Origin: VXMF01 sp965206775
GTDB taxonomy: Bacteria; Acidobacteriota; Terriglobia; Bryobacterales; UBA6623
Length of the DNA stretch: 64,000 nt
Assembly (NCBI GenBank): GCA_965206775.1
Contig: CBDBKU010000002.1
Span: 310,001-374,000, forward strand
Direction of reading: 5' to 3'
Below are positions 25,004 to 34,538 of the stretch, piece by piece. The notes under the pieces are model-generated. The model had not been told where the DNA came from. It did not search any database and saw only the letters and a list, made by a program, of their open reading frames with translations. The number at the start of each line of letters is the position of its first letter. Position 1 is the stretch's first letter. Made by a program: the position numbers and the translations under genes.

Positions 25004-26536
25004 CTATGCCAGTAGCTCCCGAATCACGTTCCCGCTGACATCCGTCAGTCGGAAGTCGCGCCCTTGGTGCCGGAATGTCAGCTTGGTGTGATCCAGCCCC
25101 AGGCAGTGCAGGATGGTCGCCTGCAGGTCGTTCACGCCGATCGCATCCTCGATGACCTCGAGGCCGAAATCGTCGGTCCGCCCGACCGCGTGGCCGGGCC
25201 GAATCCCTCCTCCGGCCAGCCACATGCTGAAAGCCAGCCGGTGGTGGTCCCGGCCCCGGGTCGCCTCGCGGCTCGGCGTGCGGTCCTCGACCATGGGAGT
25301 GCGACCGAATTCCCCGCCCCAGACCACGATCGTCGAGTCAAGCAGGCCGCGCTGCCGGAGGTCGGCTATCAGCGCCGCCGATGGCTTGTCGGTGGCGAGG
25401 CTCTGCTTTTCGATGTCTTTCTTGAGCTCGGCGTGGTGGTCCCAGCTCGCGTGAACGAGCTGCACGAATCGCACGCCTCGCTCGACCAAGCGCCTTGCCA
25501 GCAGGCAGTTCCGTCCGAACTGCGCGGTCGGCTCCTCTTCCACCCCGTAGGCATCAAGGGTCGCCCTGGATTCCCCAGAGAAGTCGAGCAGCTCGGGAGT
25601 GGCCATTTGCATGCGGAACGCCAGCTCATAGGAGGCGATGCGAGCTTCGACCTCCGGATCCCCGCTTTCGGCGCGGTGCATGTCGTTCAGGTCGCGGAGG
25701 GCGTCGAGACGGGCGCGTTGGGATGAGCGGCTGTATCCGGGCGGATTGGAAAGGTGCAGGACGGCATCGCCGCTGCCGCGGAACGGCACCCCTTGGTAGC
25801 TGGACGGCAGGAACCCGCTTGACCAGATGCCGCTGCCGGCGTCGGCCCCGCTGCCGGAGTTGAGAACAACGAAGCCCGGCAGGTCTCGCGACTCGCTGCC
25901 CAAGCCGTACGTCACCCACGCGCCCATCGATGGATGCCCGACGAATGGAGTGCCGCAGGCCATCATGAGCTGGCCTGTGTGGTGGTTGATCTGGTCGGTC
26001 GTCATCGAACGAACGACACAGATGTCATCCGCGCCCCTGCCCGTGTGAGGCAGGAGCTCTGAGAACGCCGTGCCGCTCTCTCCGTGTTGGTCGAAGCGCC
26101 TGGGACTGGCCCAGATCTTGGAATCGGGCTGAATGAAGGCGAGTTCCAGGTCGCCTGCGATCGATTCGGGCAGGGACTGTCCGTCCCAGCGCCGCATCGA
26201 GGGCTTGTAGTCGAGCAGATCAAGCTGGCTGGGCCCGCCCGCCTGAAACAGGAAGATGACGTTCTTCGCGGTCGGGTGGAAGTGAGGAGCGTGCGGCCGC
26301 AGGGGATCGGGCTCCGCTGCGAGCAGACCGTCCTGGGCGAGCAAGCGAGTAAGCGCGATGGCGCCGAGCCCGCAGGCGGAATCCCGGAGGAATCGGCGAC
26401 GGGCGGGGAGGCCGTCGCTTGGACCGTTGCTGCCGTGCGATCGCATCTTCGGCCGGGTCCCCGCCGCTCGCGGATCGGGATCATCGCGAATCTTGTCGCC
26501 GCCTCGCACTGTGTTCGCTAGGAAAGGGCTGGTCAT
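25004..26536 (-). CDS. DUF1501 domain protein, Tat-type leader
   Basis: A 510-residue exported protein of the DUF1501 family. The leader carries ARRRFLRDSACGLGAIALTR, a twin-arginine motif about 45 residues from the chosen ATG at 26536; a later ATG at 26446 would place it nearer the N-terminus. Core motifs: NVIFLFQAGGPSQLDLLDYK, RSMTTDQINHHTGQLMMACG, LARRLVERGVRFVQLVHASW, IVVWGGEFGRTPMVED, GRDHHRLAFSMWLAGGGIRPG and the end GRDFRLTDVSGNVIRELLA. It overlaps the upstream cytochrome-domain gene by ATGA, so the pair is co-translated. Molecular function of the family is unknown. Confidence 0.92.
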   Translation of the reverse strand: MTSPFLANTVRGGDKIRDDPDPRAAGTRPKMRSHGSNGPSDGLPARRRFLRDSACGLGAIALTRLLAQDGLLAAEPDPLRPHAPHFHPTAKNVIFLFQAGGPSQLDLLDYKPSMRRWDGQSLPESIAGDLELAFIQPDSKIWASPRRFDQHGESGTAFSELLPHTGRGADDICVVRSMTTDQINHHTGQLMMACGTPFVGHPSMGAWVTYGLGSESRDLPGFVVLNSGSGADAGSGIWSSGFLPSSYQGVPFRGSGDAVLHLSNPPGYSRSSQRARLDALRDLNDMHRAESGDPEVEARIASYELAFRMQMATPELLDFSGESRATLDAYGVEEEPTAQFGRNCLLARRLVERGVRFVQLVHASWDHHAELKKDIEKQSLATDKPSAALIADLRQRGLLDSTIVVWGGEFGRTPMVEDRTPSREATRGRDHHRLAFSMWLAGGGIRPGHAVGRTDDFGLEVIEDAIGVNDLQATILHCLGLDHTKLTFRHQGRDFRLTDVSGNVIRELLA

Positions 26537-29097
26537 GTCCTTGTGAGGAATTCGGTCAGATTCAAGAGGACGCTGGCAAGAGCCGTCCAAGTGGAGGCTT
26601 CAACGTCGGCTGCGGAAGTGCTTGCATCGAGCCGGGATCCCGACTCCGACTCCTCGGCGAAGATGCGGCGCTGGCGCTCGTAGTAGGCAAGCAATCGGCC
26701 GGCCTCGCCCTGGCTGGGGTCCCGAGAAAGGCAGAGCCTGAAACCGTATCGAATCCGGTCTCTCGCTGTGGGACCTCCCTCTCTAGCGATCCGCTTAGCC
26801 AGTTCCCCGGCCGCCTCCGCAAAGACCGGATCGTTGAGCAAGGTCAGGGCCTGAAGGGGAGTCGTCGACCGGTCCCGCTTGCAAGCGACCTGCACTGTGT
26901 CCGGAGCATCGAACGTCTCCAGCTGAGGGTACAGCAATGTTCGCTGCCGGAATATGTAGAGGCCGCGCCGGTAGTTGTCCGCCCCAACGCTCTGGGGCCA
27001 TTGCACGAAGTTGCCGAATCCGATCTCGGTGGCACCTTCCGGCAGGTACGGCCGCACGCTGGCTCCGCCGACCCGGCGGTCAAGCCGCCCCGCGGCCGCG
27101 AAGGCTGTGTCGCGGATGGTCTCCGCAGGGAGCCGCATGCGGGACTGGCGGGCCAGCAGGCGGTTGACCGGATCGACATCCGAGAGCTCGGGACGGACGT
27201 CCGAGGATTGGCGGTACGTGGAAGAGGTGACGATCAGGCGATGGAGCGCCTTGATGTTCCATCCGCTCTCCATGAACTCGACCGACAGCCAGTCAAGCAG
27301 CTCCGGGTGGCTCGGAAGCTCGCCGCGCGCCCCGAAGTCCTCGGGAGTCGAGATCAGGCCGGTGCCGAAATACTGCTGCCAGATGCGGTTTACCGCAACA
27401 CGCGCTGTCAGCGGGTTCTCCCTCGACACCAGCCAGCGTGCTAGTAGCAGTCGGTTTGGCTTGCCGGCCGGCAGCGGCGGCAGCGCAGACGGAGCGGACG
27501 GCTCGACCGGTAGGCCCGGCCGGCGGTAGTTCCCGCGAATCAGAATCCGCGTCTCGGGCGGGGTCGGATTGTCCGCCATCGTGTAGGCCTGGGTGAGCGC
27601 TGGGTAGGCCTCCTCCAGCTTCTTGTATTCCTTCTTGAGTTCGTCGAAATCGAGATCCTCGTAGCCGTCGGGCGTCTGGAAGTCGTAGCCGTCTATGACG
27701 CTTCGCACGAAATAGCGCGAAAGACGGTCGCTTTGCTTGGATGTTCGCAGGTGAACGGGCGTCCGCACGACATCGGTCCCGCCATCGAGCTCGAACAGGA
27801 GCAGGTCCCAGAGAATCTTCCAGATCGGCTCGAGGTCCGAGCCCGGATCGGTCGCGGCCTCGAGGATCCTGGCTTCCCAATAGGCCTGCAGCTCGGGAAC
27901 CTTGTAACGCTCGAACAATTCGCCGCGCCGCCTCTCGAAATCCGGGCGCCGTTCCATGTAAGGACCGCGCTCGCCCTGCAGAGGCGCGTCGATGTCGATC
28001 TCGGTCGCCGTATTGAAAAAAGCATATAAGCCGTAGAAGTCCTTCTGGCTAATCGGATCGAACTTGTGGTCGTGGCATCGGGCGCAACCGGCCGTGAGCC
28101 CCAGCCATACGGTCGCCACAGCGGCGGTTCGCTCGACGGTGCGCTCGACTCGGTCCATCTCGACGGGAAAGCCCCCCTCGCGGTTGTGCAGTGAATTCCG
28201 GTGGAATCCTGTCGCGACGTGTTGGTCGACCGTCGCGCTCGGCAGCAAGTCCCCGGCAATCTGCTCGACCGTGAAGCGGTCGAAACCGATATTGCGGTTG
28301 AATGCGTCGATCACCCAGTGGCGCCAGCGCCATGCGAACGGACGGATGTAGTCGGCCTGGTATCCGTCGCTTTCGCCGAAGCGAGCCTGATCGAGCCAGT
28401 GCAGCGCCTGCATTTCGCCGTGGTGGGGAGATGCAAGCAAGCGCTCGGCGGCGCGTTCGTAAGTTTCCGAGCCGCCCTCGAGGCGCTCGACCGCGGCCGG
28501 GCTCGGAGGCAATCCGGTGAGGTCCAGACTCAGCCGGCGCAGCAGGGTGCTTGGCGCTGCCTCCGGGGATGGCCTGATGCCTTCCGCGTCCAAGCGTGCA
28601 GCGACAAAGCTGTCGATCGGGTTGCGGACCCATGTCTCGCCACGGACGCGCGGGACGCGCGGACGCTCAGGCCGCTCGAATGCCCAGTGGCCGGGCCGCT
28701 GTCGGTCAGTCGAGCCGGCGCTTCGAGGCGCCGGCCAGACCGCGCCCTGATCGATCCACGTCGACAGCAGGTCGATCTGGGTCGGTGGGAGTCGATCCGC
28801 CCCCAAGGGCATGACCGGGCCATCGGAGACAGGCCGGACCAGCATTCGGACAAGCAGGCTGCCGGCGCCGTCCCCGGGCTTGATCGCATCAGGAATCCCG
28901 GACTGGCCTCCCTGCATGGCTTCGCGGGCATTGTCCAGACGCAAGCCTCCGGATCGGCTCGCCTTGCCGTGGCACCCGGAACAGTGCTCGCGAAGGATCG
29001 GCTCGATGTCTCGCTCGAAGTCGACGGCCGTCGTCTGGGCGTTGGCTGCCAGGGCGCCCAGACGAACAGCTAGCGCGATGAGGTAGATTGATCTCAC
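26533..29097 (-). CDS. PSCyt1/DUF1549/DUF1553 cytochrome-domain protein
   Basis: From a GTG at 29097 (VRSIYLIALAVRLGALAANA, a signal peptide) the product is 854 residues; an ATG at 29256 would add 53 residues of poor quality. Domain order: planctomycete-type cytochrome c with a CSGCH heme site (about residue 35), DUF1549 (NPIDSFVAARLDAEGIRPSP, LHWLDQARFGESDGY), a CARCHDHK motif, and DUF1553 (LLARWLVSRENPLTARVAVN, RIWQQYFGTGL, SGWNIKALHRLIVTSSTYRQ). It is exported and probably heme-bearing, with unknown reaction; related pairs lie near polysaccharide or sulfate-ester catabolic genes in Planctomycetes. It is coupled to the DUF1501 gene downstream. Confidence 0.92.
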   Translation of the reverse strand: MRSIYLIALAVRLGALAANAQTTAVDFERDIEPILREHCSGCHGKASRSGGLRLDNAREAMQGGQSGIPDAIKPGDGAGSLLVRMLVRPVSDGPVMPLGADRLPPTQIDLLSTWIDQGAVWPAPRSAGSTDRQRPGHWAFERPERPRVPRVRGETWVRNPIDSFVAARLDAEGIRPSPEAAPSTLLRRLSLDLTGLPPSPAAVERLEGGSETYERAAERLLASPHHGEMQALHWLDQARFGESDGYQADYIRPFAWRWRHWVIDAFNRNIGFDRFTVEQIAGDLLPSATVDQHVATGFHRNSLHNREGGFPVEMDRVERTVERTAAVATVWLGLTAGCARCHDHKFDPISQKDFYGLYAFFNTATEIDIDAPLQGERGPYMERRPDFERRRGELFERYKVPELQAYWEARILEAATDPGSDLEPIWKILWDLLLFELDGGTDVVRTPVHLRTSKQSDRLSRYFVRSVIDGYDFQTPDGYEDLDFDELKKEYKKLEEAYPALTQAYTMADNPTPPETRILIRGNYRRPGLPVEPSAPSALPPLPAGKPNRLLLARWLVSRENPLTARVAVNRIWQQYFGTGLISTPEDFGARGELPSHPELLDWLSVEFMESGWNIKALHRLIVTSSTYRQSSDVRPELSDVDPVNRLLARQSRMRLPAETIRDTAFAAAGRLDRRVGGASVRPYLPEGATEIGFGNFVQWPQSVGADNYRRGLYIFRQRTLLYPQLETFDAPDTVQVACKRDRSTTPLQALTLLNDPVFAEAAGELAKRIAREGGPTARDRIRYGFRLCLSRDPSQGEAGRLLAYYERQRRIFAEESESGSRLDASTSAADVEASTWTALASVLLNLTEFLTRT

Positions 29098-29237
29098 TTG
29101 ACCCGCCGAACGGTTCGCAGCCACGGTATCAGACTCGGGCCGGCCGGCCGTGCAGGCACGCGGCGAGAGGCGCGGCTTGAATCGCGCGGCTCTTAGTGCT
29201 TTCATGGAACCGGACAAAGGGGTCTGGCCTCGTTCCA

Positions 29238-30758
29238 ATGCTTCGCCGAGACGCAATCAAGGGCATCGCAGGAGCCGGGGCGCTCGCCTCGGGAGCCGTC
29301 GGGGGGTCGGGATTCCTCGCGGCTGCCGAGCGAACCGTCGCGTCAGACATGGTGCGCTTCGGCCCGGACATCGAGCCGCTGGTCCGCCTTGTCGAAGAGA
29401 CTCCGCGCGAAGACTGCATCGAAGTCCTGGCTGCGCGCCTGAGATCGGGACTTTCGTACCGGGAGTTCCTCTCGGCCTTGTTCCTGGCGGGAATCCGAAA
29501 CGTGAGCCCCCAGCCCCCGGGGTTCAAGCTCCACTGCGTCTTCGTCCTCCACTCGGCCCACCAGCTGAGCCTGGACGCGCCAGTGAGGGAAAGGCTGCTT
29601 CCGCTGCTGTGGGCGCTGGACTACTTCAAGCAATCGCAGGAGCGCGACGCCGAAGAAGGCGACTTCCGGCTGCGCGAGGCGAAGGGCCCGCTTCCTCCAG
29701 CGAGCAAGGCGTGGGGCGAGTACCGCGTCGCAATGGAATCGTGGGACGAGCAGCGCGCGGATCGCGCCATCACGGCCTTGGCCCGTACGAGAGGTGCGCA
29801 CGAGGTCATCGAGGGCATGTGGCGGTACGGCGCGAGGGACTACCGGAACATCGGGCACAAGGCGATCTTCACCGCGAACACCTGGCGAACGCTGCAGACG
29901 ATAGGCTGGCGGCACGCGGAACCAGCACTGAGGTCCCTCACGATGGGATTGCTGGATTTCGGAACCAAGCGCCGCATGAACGGTTACGGCTTCGAGGACC
30001 AGTCGCACGCCGCGAACACGGAACTGGCGCGCAAGATGCTGCCCGAGTTGCCGGCCGAGTGGAACTCGGGGGGATCAACCCGCCCGTCGGCAACCGAAGA
30101 GGTTCTGTCCGCAGTCCGCAGTGCCAGGCCCGTTCCGGCCAGCGCTGCGGTCGGCGCGATGCTGGCGGACGGAGAAATGAGTTCGCGGGAAGCGTGGGAG
30201 GGAATTCACCTTGCTGCAGGCGAGCTGATGCTGAGGCTTCCCGGGATTCTCGGCGTCCACTGCGTGACTTCGGCGAACGCCCTCCACTATGCCTTTCGAA
30301 TGTCAAGCGAGGAGGAAACGCGCCTCTACCTCCTGCTCCAGGGCGTCGGGTGGATGAGCCAGTTCGCGCGCTTCATGTCGGGGCAGGAGGAGTTCAGGGA
30401 CCTCGACATCAGCAAGCTCGAAGGGGCGGATGTACCCGAGAGCCCGGACGAGGCGGCAGCTGAATTCCTCGGGCTCCTGACAACCGATGCGGACGAAGCC
30501 GCCCGCAAGGCTCTCGGCTACGCGCTGGCGCACTCGGATTTGACTTCGTTCCTGCAATCGGCCCGCAGCGTCTTGTTCCGCAAGATCGAAGAATCGCATC
30601 ACTTCAAGTTCGCGGCGGCGGTCTTCGAAGACCTCTACCTGGTGGACCCAGCCTGGCGGCCGCATATGCTCGCAACGGCGGCGTACTACCTGCGGGGCAC
30701 GCAGGATCCGGACTCGGAGGTTGTCGAACGCGCGCGCGACGCGCTGAAGATCGGCTGA
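29238..30758 (+). CDS. Exported hypothetical protein, mostly helical
   Basis: A 506-residue protein from the ATG at 29238, with a Tat-like leader (MLRRDAIKGIAGAGALASGA). The mature part is helix-rich, with motifs such as EDCIEVLAARLRSGLSYREF, LFLAGIRNVSPQPPGFKLHC, VFVLHSAHQ, GHKAIFTANTWRTLQTIGW and GIHLAAGELMLRLPGILGVH. Several conserved-looking His and one Cys could bind a metal. I do not know the family. It is divergent from the cytochrome-domain/DUF1501 pair, so it may be expressed with them. Confidence 0.72.
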   Translation: MLRRDAIKGIAGAGALASGAVGGSGFLAAAERTVASDMVRFGPDIEPLVRLVEETPREDCIEVLAARLRSGLSYREFLSALFLAGIRNVSPQPPGFKLHCVFVLHSAHQLSLDAPVRERLLPLLWALDYFKQSQERDAEEGDFRLREAKGPLPPASKAWGEYRVAMESWDEQRADRAITALARTRGAHEVIEGMWRYGARDYRNIGHKAIFTANTWRTLQTIGWRHAEPALRSLTMGLLDFGTKRRMNGYGFEDQSHAANTELARKMLPELPAEWNSGGSTRPSATEEVLSAVRSARPVPASAAVGAMLADGEMSSREAWEGIHLAAGELMLRLPGILGVHCVTSANALHYAFRMSSEEETRLYLLLQGVGWMSQFARFMSGQEEFRDLDISKLEGADVPESPDEAAAEFLGLLTTDADEAARKALGYALAHSDLTSFLQSARSVLFRKIEESHHFKFAAAVFEDLYLVDPAWRPHMLATAAYYLRGTQDPDSEVVERARDALKIG

Positions 30759-30961
30759 GGGCCTCGTCACTCCGACCGGGCGGACGCAGGGGATCCCAAG
30801 ACGTCCGGGACACCACGCCACAGTCCCTGGCGGGATCGATCTGATGGCGGAGAGCGGTGCCGATGAGGTGAGGCATTCGCAGGGCAAAGCGCGACTCGTG
30901 CCTCGCTTCGCGGTCTTGGTGTATGCTTACGTTTTTAGCCGGAACTAATTCCGATTTGTCG

Positions 30962-31429
30962 ATGCGCTTAGTCTTGCTATTGCCGTTGCTAGCGCTACCT
31001 CCTTCGGCGGCAGCGGAGCAGCCGCTTGGCTTCTCCCACAGCGCCCACATCGAGAAAGCGAAGATGCAGTGCGTCGACTGCCACACGGGGGCTACATCAC
31101 GGGACTCGGCGGGTATTCCGTCAATCAGCAAGTGCATGCTCTGCCATCAGTTCATCGGCAAGGACTTGCCCGAGGTAGTCCGCCTGACCGAGTACTGGGA
31201 CAGAAAGCGCGAGGTCCCCTGGATACGGGTGTACGGGTTCAAGAAGGAGGCAGCGGTCCAGTTTCGCCACGCCCCGCACGCCCGCGCAGAGATCGCCTGC
31301 TCGCAATGCCACGGTGACGTCGCCTCCATGGCCGTCGCGGTCAAGGCCGCAGACCATACGATGGGCAGCTGCGTTACCTGCCACCGCGAAAACAAGGCCA
31401 GCGACGATTGCCTGGCCTGCCACTTCTAG
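30962..31429 (+). CDS. Pentaheme cytochrome c, ActA/cytochrome c7-like
   Basis: A 155-residue periplasmic cytochrome with a signal peptide (MRLVLLLPLLALPPSAAAEQ) and five CXXCH heme-binding sites: CVDCH, CMLCH, CSQCH, CVTCH and CLACH. Distal His ligands are visible in LGFSHSAHIEKAK and VQFRHAPHARAEI. Its size and heme number fit the ActA-type pentaheme subunit of alternative complex III and of MFIcc-type complexes. It leads a five-gene operon whose other members are molybdopterin, ferredoxin, NrfD and DUF3341 subunits, so it is likely the electron exit or entry point of that complex. The upstream TTG at 30923 is less likely as a start. Confidence 0.9.
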   Translation: MRLVLLLPLLALPPSAAAEQPLGFSHSAHIEKAKMQCVDCHTGATSRDSAGIPSISKCMLCHQFIGKDLPEVVRLTEYWDRKREVPWIRVYGFKKEAAVQFRHAPHARAEIACSQCHGDVASMAVAVKAADHTMGSCVTCHRENKASDDCLACHF

Positions 31430-31541
31430 ATGGGGAGCAGGATAACGATGAGAGGGGCGAACATCGTCGGGGAACGGCCACTGGCCTCTTCGGTCCTGCG
31501 GCGGCTGCGGTTCGCGGGCACTCGCCCGAAGGTCTCGTAAG

Positions 31542-33698
31542 ATGGATCGTCGCAATTTCTTCAAGCTGGTCGGAACCGCCTCGGGCGGAGCGATGACCGG
31601 CGCTTGCGGCAAGCAGGCCGAGCAGATCATCCCTCTTCTGGTCAGCGAGGAAGAGATCGTACCGGGCGTAGAGGAATGGCATCCGAGCGTCTGCGGGGAA
31701 TGCGGCGCGGGATGCGGAACGGTGGCCCGGGTCATGGCCGCCGAGAGAGAGATCGAGGTCGACGGCGAGCGCGTCCGCCAACGGGTGGCCGCCATCAAGA
31801 AGCTTGAAGGCAACCCCTTGGATCCCGTCAGCGGAGGCCGGCTCTGCGCTCGCGGCCACGCGTCCTTGCAGTCCATTTACAACCCGGACAGGCTGCGCGG
31901 CCCGATGAAGCGCGCAGGCCAGCGAGGGGAGGGCAGGTTCGAGCCGATTGCCTGGGAGGACGCCCTCGAGGAGGTCGCCAGATCGCTGGAGAGCGCAGTC
32001 GCGTCGGATCCAAGCAAGATCCTGTTCCTCGCTCGTCCGCAGGCGAGTGCCCGCTCTGCGAGCATAGCCCGCTTCCTCGACTCGCTGGGGGCCCCGCCCT
32101 CCAGAAGCGTCGGCACCGGCGACTTTTCAGCGGAAATCGAGGCGTCGAAGCGCGTCTTCGGATGGAACGGGATACCGGTCTACGAAATCCAGGACTCCAC
32201 CCTAGTCCTCTCGATCGGTGCGGACTTCCTCGGCGGCTGGGTTTCGCCGGTGCTCTACTCCAGGCGCTACGGTCATATGCGCCAGGGCCGGCGCGAGCTG
32301 CGCGGCCGGCTCATCCACGCTGAGTCGCGCTTCTCGCTCACCGCTTGGAACGCGAACCGCTGGCTCCCGGTATGGCCTGGCGGGGAGCTGGCACTGGCAC
32401 TGGGCATCGGACACGTCCTCGTCACCGACGATCTGGCGGCTTCGCTTGCCGACGCGCCGAAGGAGCTTGTCTCGGCATTCACTGGGGTCGATCCGGAATG
32501 GGCCTCGGCACGCTCTGGAATTCCAATCGAAGCGATACGCGAGACAGCAATCGCCCTGGCCGAAGCATCCGCCCCGGTCGTCGTGGCCGGCGCGTCGATG
32601 GTGCGAGAGAACTCGGCCGACGCGGTGACCGCAGCGTGCGCGCTGAACGTGCTGCTTGGCCGTGCCGGCCGCCCGGGCGGCGTGATGCCGCCTGCAGTGT
32701 CCGGCACCGGGCTCGAAGGCACGCGAGCGGCGCCCGAGGGCTGGGAGAGGAGGCTCGCCGATGCGGAGATCGTGTTCGTGGACGGCGTGAATCCCGCCTA
32801 CAATTCGCCGGCGGTCGAGGCCTCGCTGGCCAAGGCCGGAACGGTGGTTTGCTTCTCTCCGTTCGCGGATGACACAGCGGCTTTCGCGGATCTGCTCCTT
32901 CCCGACCACGACCCGCTCGAGCGCGGCTCCGCCTGCGTGCCGGATGCATCCCCTGTGCTTGCGGTCAGCGCCACGGAAGCTTTCGCGGCGCCACTCCACG
33001 ACACGCGGGCTACCGAGGAGATCCTAGCCGTGTTGGCCGAGGCAGCCGGCAAGCCGTTCGAAGCGGTCGACGCAGCGAGCGTGCTCGCCGGGCTTTACAG
33101 CCAAGCGGGATCGCCAGAGCCAGGCCCCGCGCAATTCATCCGCGAACGCCTGCGCGAAGGCGGCTGGCGCGGCGAACGCGACGGGACGCAGGAAATCCGC
33201 TCGGCGCAGGTTGGCAACTTCCCGACAGACAGCAAACCGGAAGGGATGCTGTTCCAGGCCTATGCTTCGCTGCAATTCGGCGATGGAGCCGGCGCGAACC
33301 GGCCATGGATGCAGGAGCTGCCCGACCCCACTTCGAGCGCGATGTGGGGCACTCCAGTTGAACTGGATCCGGGAACGGCGGCGGAACTCGGGGTGACCAA
33401 CGGCAGCATGGTGAGGGTGGAGTCCGCAAATGGGGCGCTCGACGCCCCCGTCTACGTGAATCCAGCCGCAATTCCAGGGGTGGCGTCCATGGCGCTCGGG
33501 CAAGGCCACAAGAATTTTGGCCGCTATGCGTCCGGGCGCGGCGCGAATCCGATGGTTGTAATCGGCAATGCCCGGGACGGAGCGACCGGCGCTGTCTCTC
33601 ACGGCCCGGTTGCGGTGAGGATCGCGAAGTCGGAAGCGGAGGGGCAGCTCGTCCAGTTCTCGCGACAGGATCGCGACGAGGCGCCCCACAGGGTGTGA
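31542..33698 (+). CDS. Molybdopterin oxidoreductase subunit (ActB1/PsrA-like)
   Basis: A 718-residue member of the complex iron-sulfur molybdoenzyme family. The Tat leader is MDRRNFFKLVGTASGGAMTG. An N-terminal [4Fe-4S] site is complete: CGECGAGCGTVAR and, downstream, GGRLCARGHASLQ. Further family segments: KKLEGNPLDPVSGG, DSTLVLSIGADFLGGWVSPV, LIHAESRFSLTAWNANRWLP, VWPGGELALALGI, and the C-terminal molydop-binding barrel (TPVELDPGTAAELGVTNGSM, SMALGQGHKNFGRYASGRGA). Canonical alternative complex III ActB lacks these N-terminal cysteines, so this enzyme may still carry the proximal cluster and cofactor. It starts 112 bases after the cytochrome and 15 bases before the ferredoxin subunit. Confidence 0.9.
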   Translation: MDRRNFFKLVGTASGGAMTGACGKQAEQIIPLLVSEEEIVPGVEEWHPSVCGECGAGCGTVARVMAAEREIEVDGERVRQRVAAIKKLEGNPLDPVSGGRLCARGHASLQSIYNPDRLRGPMKRAGQRGEGRFEPIAWEDALEEVARSLESAVASDPSKILFLARPQASARSASIARFLDSLGAPPSRSVGTGDFSAEIEASKRVFGWNGIPVYEIQDSTLVLSIGADFLGGWVSPVLYSRRYGHMRQGRRELRGRLIHAESRFSLTAWNANRWLPVWPGGELALALGIGHVLVTDDLAASLADAPKELVSAFTGVDPEWASARSGIPIEAIRETAIALAEASAPVVVAGASMVRENSADAVTAACALNVLLGRAGRPGGVMPPAVSGTGLEGTRAAPEGWERRLADAEIVFVDGVNPAYNSPAVEASLAKAGTVVCFSPFADDTAAFADLLLPDHDPLERGSACVPDASPVLAVSATEAFAAPLHDTRATEEILAVLAEAAGKPFEAVDAASVLAGLYSQAGSPEPGPAQFIRERLREGGWRGERDGTQEIRSAQVGNFPTDSKPEGMLFQAYASLQFGDGAGANRPWMQELPDPTSSAMWGTPVELDPGTAAELGVTNGSMVRVESANGALDAPVYVNPAAIPGVASMALGQGHKNFGRYASGRGANPMVVIGNARDGATGAVSHGPVAVRIAKSEAEGQLVQFSRQDRDEAPHRV

Positions 33699-33713
33699 GG
33701 AAAGGCGAAGTCG

Positions 33714-34442
33714 ATGGCCGAGGAAGGCAAGCAGCAGGATCGGGAATCCACCGACCACGTCCCGCAGTGGGCCATGGGGATAGACCTCGACCGCTGCACG
33801 GGATGCGAGGCCTGCGTGGTGGCTTGCGCATCCGAGAACAACGTCCCGACGGCCGGCGAGGAGCAAGCCTCGCTGGGCCGGGCCAAGCACTGGATCCGCA
33901 TCGACCGCTACTACGAGGGCGATTTTCCGAACGTCAAGGTCAAGTATCGTCCGGTGCTTTGCCAGCAGTGCGACAGCGCTCCCTGCGAGCCCGTTTGCCC
34001 CGTGTACGCGACGTACCAGAATGCGGAGGGGCTCAACGTCCAGATCTACAATCGCTGCATCGGAACCCGCTACTGCGCGAACAACTGCCCTTACACGGTC
34101 CGCTTCTATAACTGGTTCGCGCCGGAGTGGGCGGAGCCGTTGGGGCTACAGCTGAATCCGGACGTCTCCATCCGCCCGAGCGGCGTAATGGAGAAGTGCA
34201 CGTTCTGCGCTCACAAGATCAAGCGCGCCAAGCTCGACGCCAGTGCGGAAGGGCGGGAAGTCGTGGACGGCGACGTGCAGCCGGCTTGCGTCCAGTCATG
34301 CCCCGCCGAGGCGATGGTCTTCGGCGACATGAGCGATCCGGAGAGCAAGGTCTCCAAGGCGATCGGAAGCGGACGATCCGGACAGCTGCTTGCCGACATG
34401 GGAACAAGACCTAGGGTCTTCTACCTGGAGAAAGCGGACTAG
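33714..34442 (+). CDS. Four-cluster ferredoxin subunit (ActB2/PsrB/DmsB-like)
   Basis: A 242-residue iron-sulfur protein with four Cys groups: CTGCEACVVAC, CQQCDSAPCEPVCP, CIGTRYCANNCPY and CTFCAHKIKRAKL...CVQSCP. The CIGTRYCANNCPY group is typical of subunits that pair with NrfD-type membrane anchors. It should wire electrons between the molybdopterin subunit and the quinone-reacting NrfD protein. In most alternative complex III this domain is fused to the molybdopterin part as ActB; here the two are separate genes. No signal peptide of its own is visible, so it is probably exported with the Tat partner. Confidence 0.93.
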   Translation: MAEEGKQQDRESTDHVPQWAMGIDLDRCTGCEACVVACASENNVPTAGEEQASLGRAKHWIRIDRYYEGDFPNVKVKYRPVLCQQCDSAPCEPVCPVYATYQNAEGLNVQIYNRCIGTRYCANNCPYTVRFYNWFAPEWAEPLGLQLNPDVSIRPSGVMEKCTFCAHKIKRAKLDASAEGREVVDGDVQPACVQSCPAEAMVFGDMSDPESKVSKAIGSGRSGQLLADMGTRPRVFYLEKAD

Positions 34443-34538
34443 CTTGGCACCGCTACCAGCCGGCAGCATGCGAACGGTCAGTCGAATGAGAGCGTCGAAG
34501 CATCCGGGCCAGGGCGAGGTCTCGCGACCGGGGCGAAG

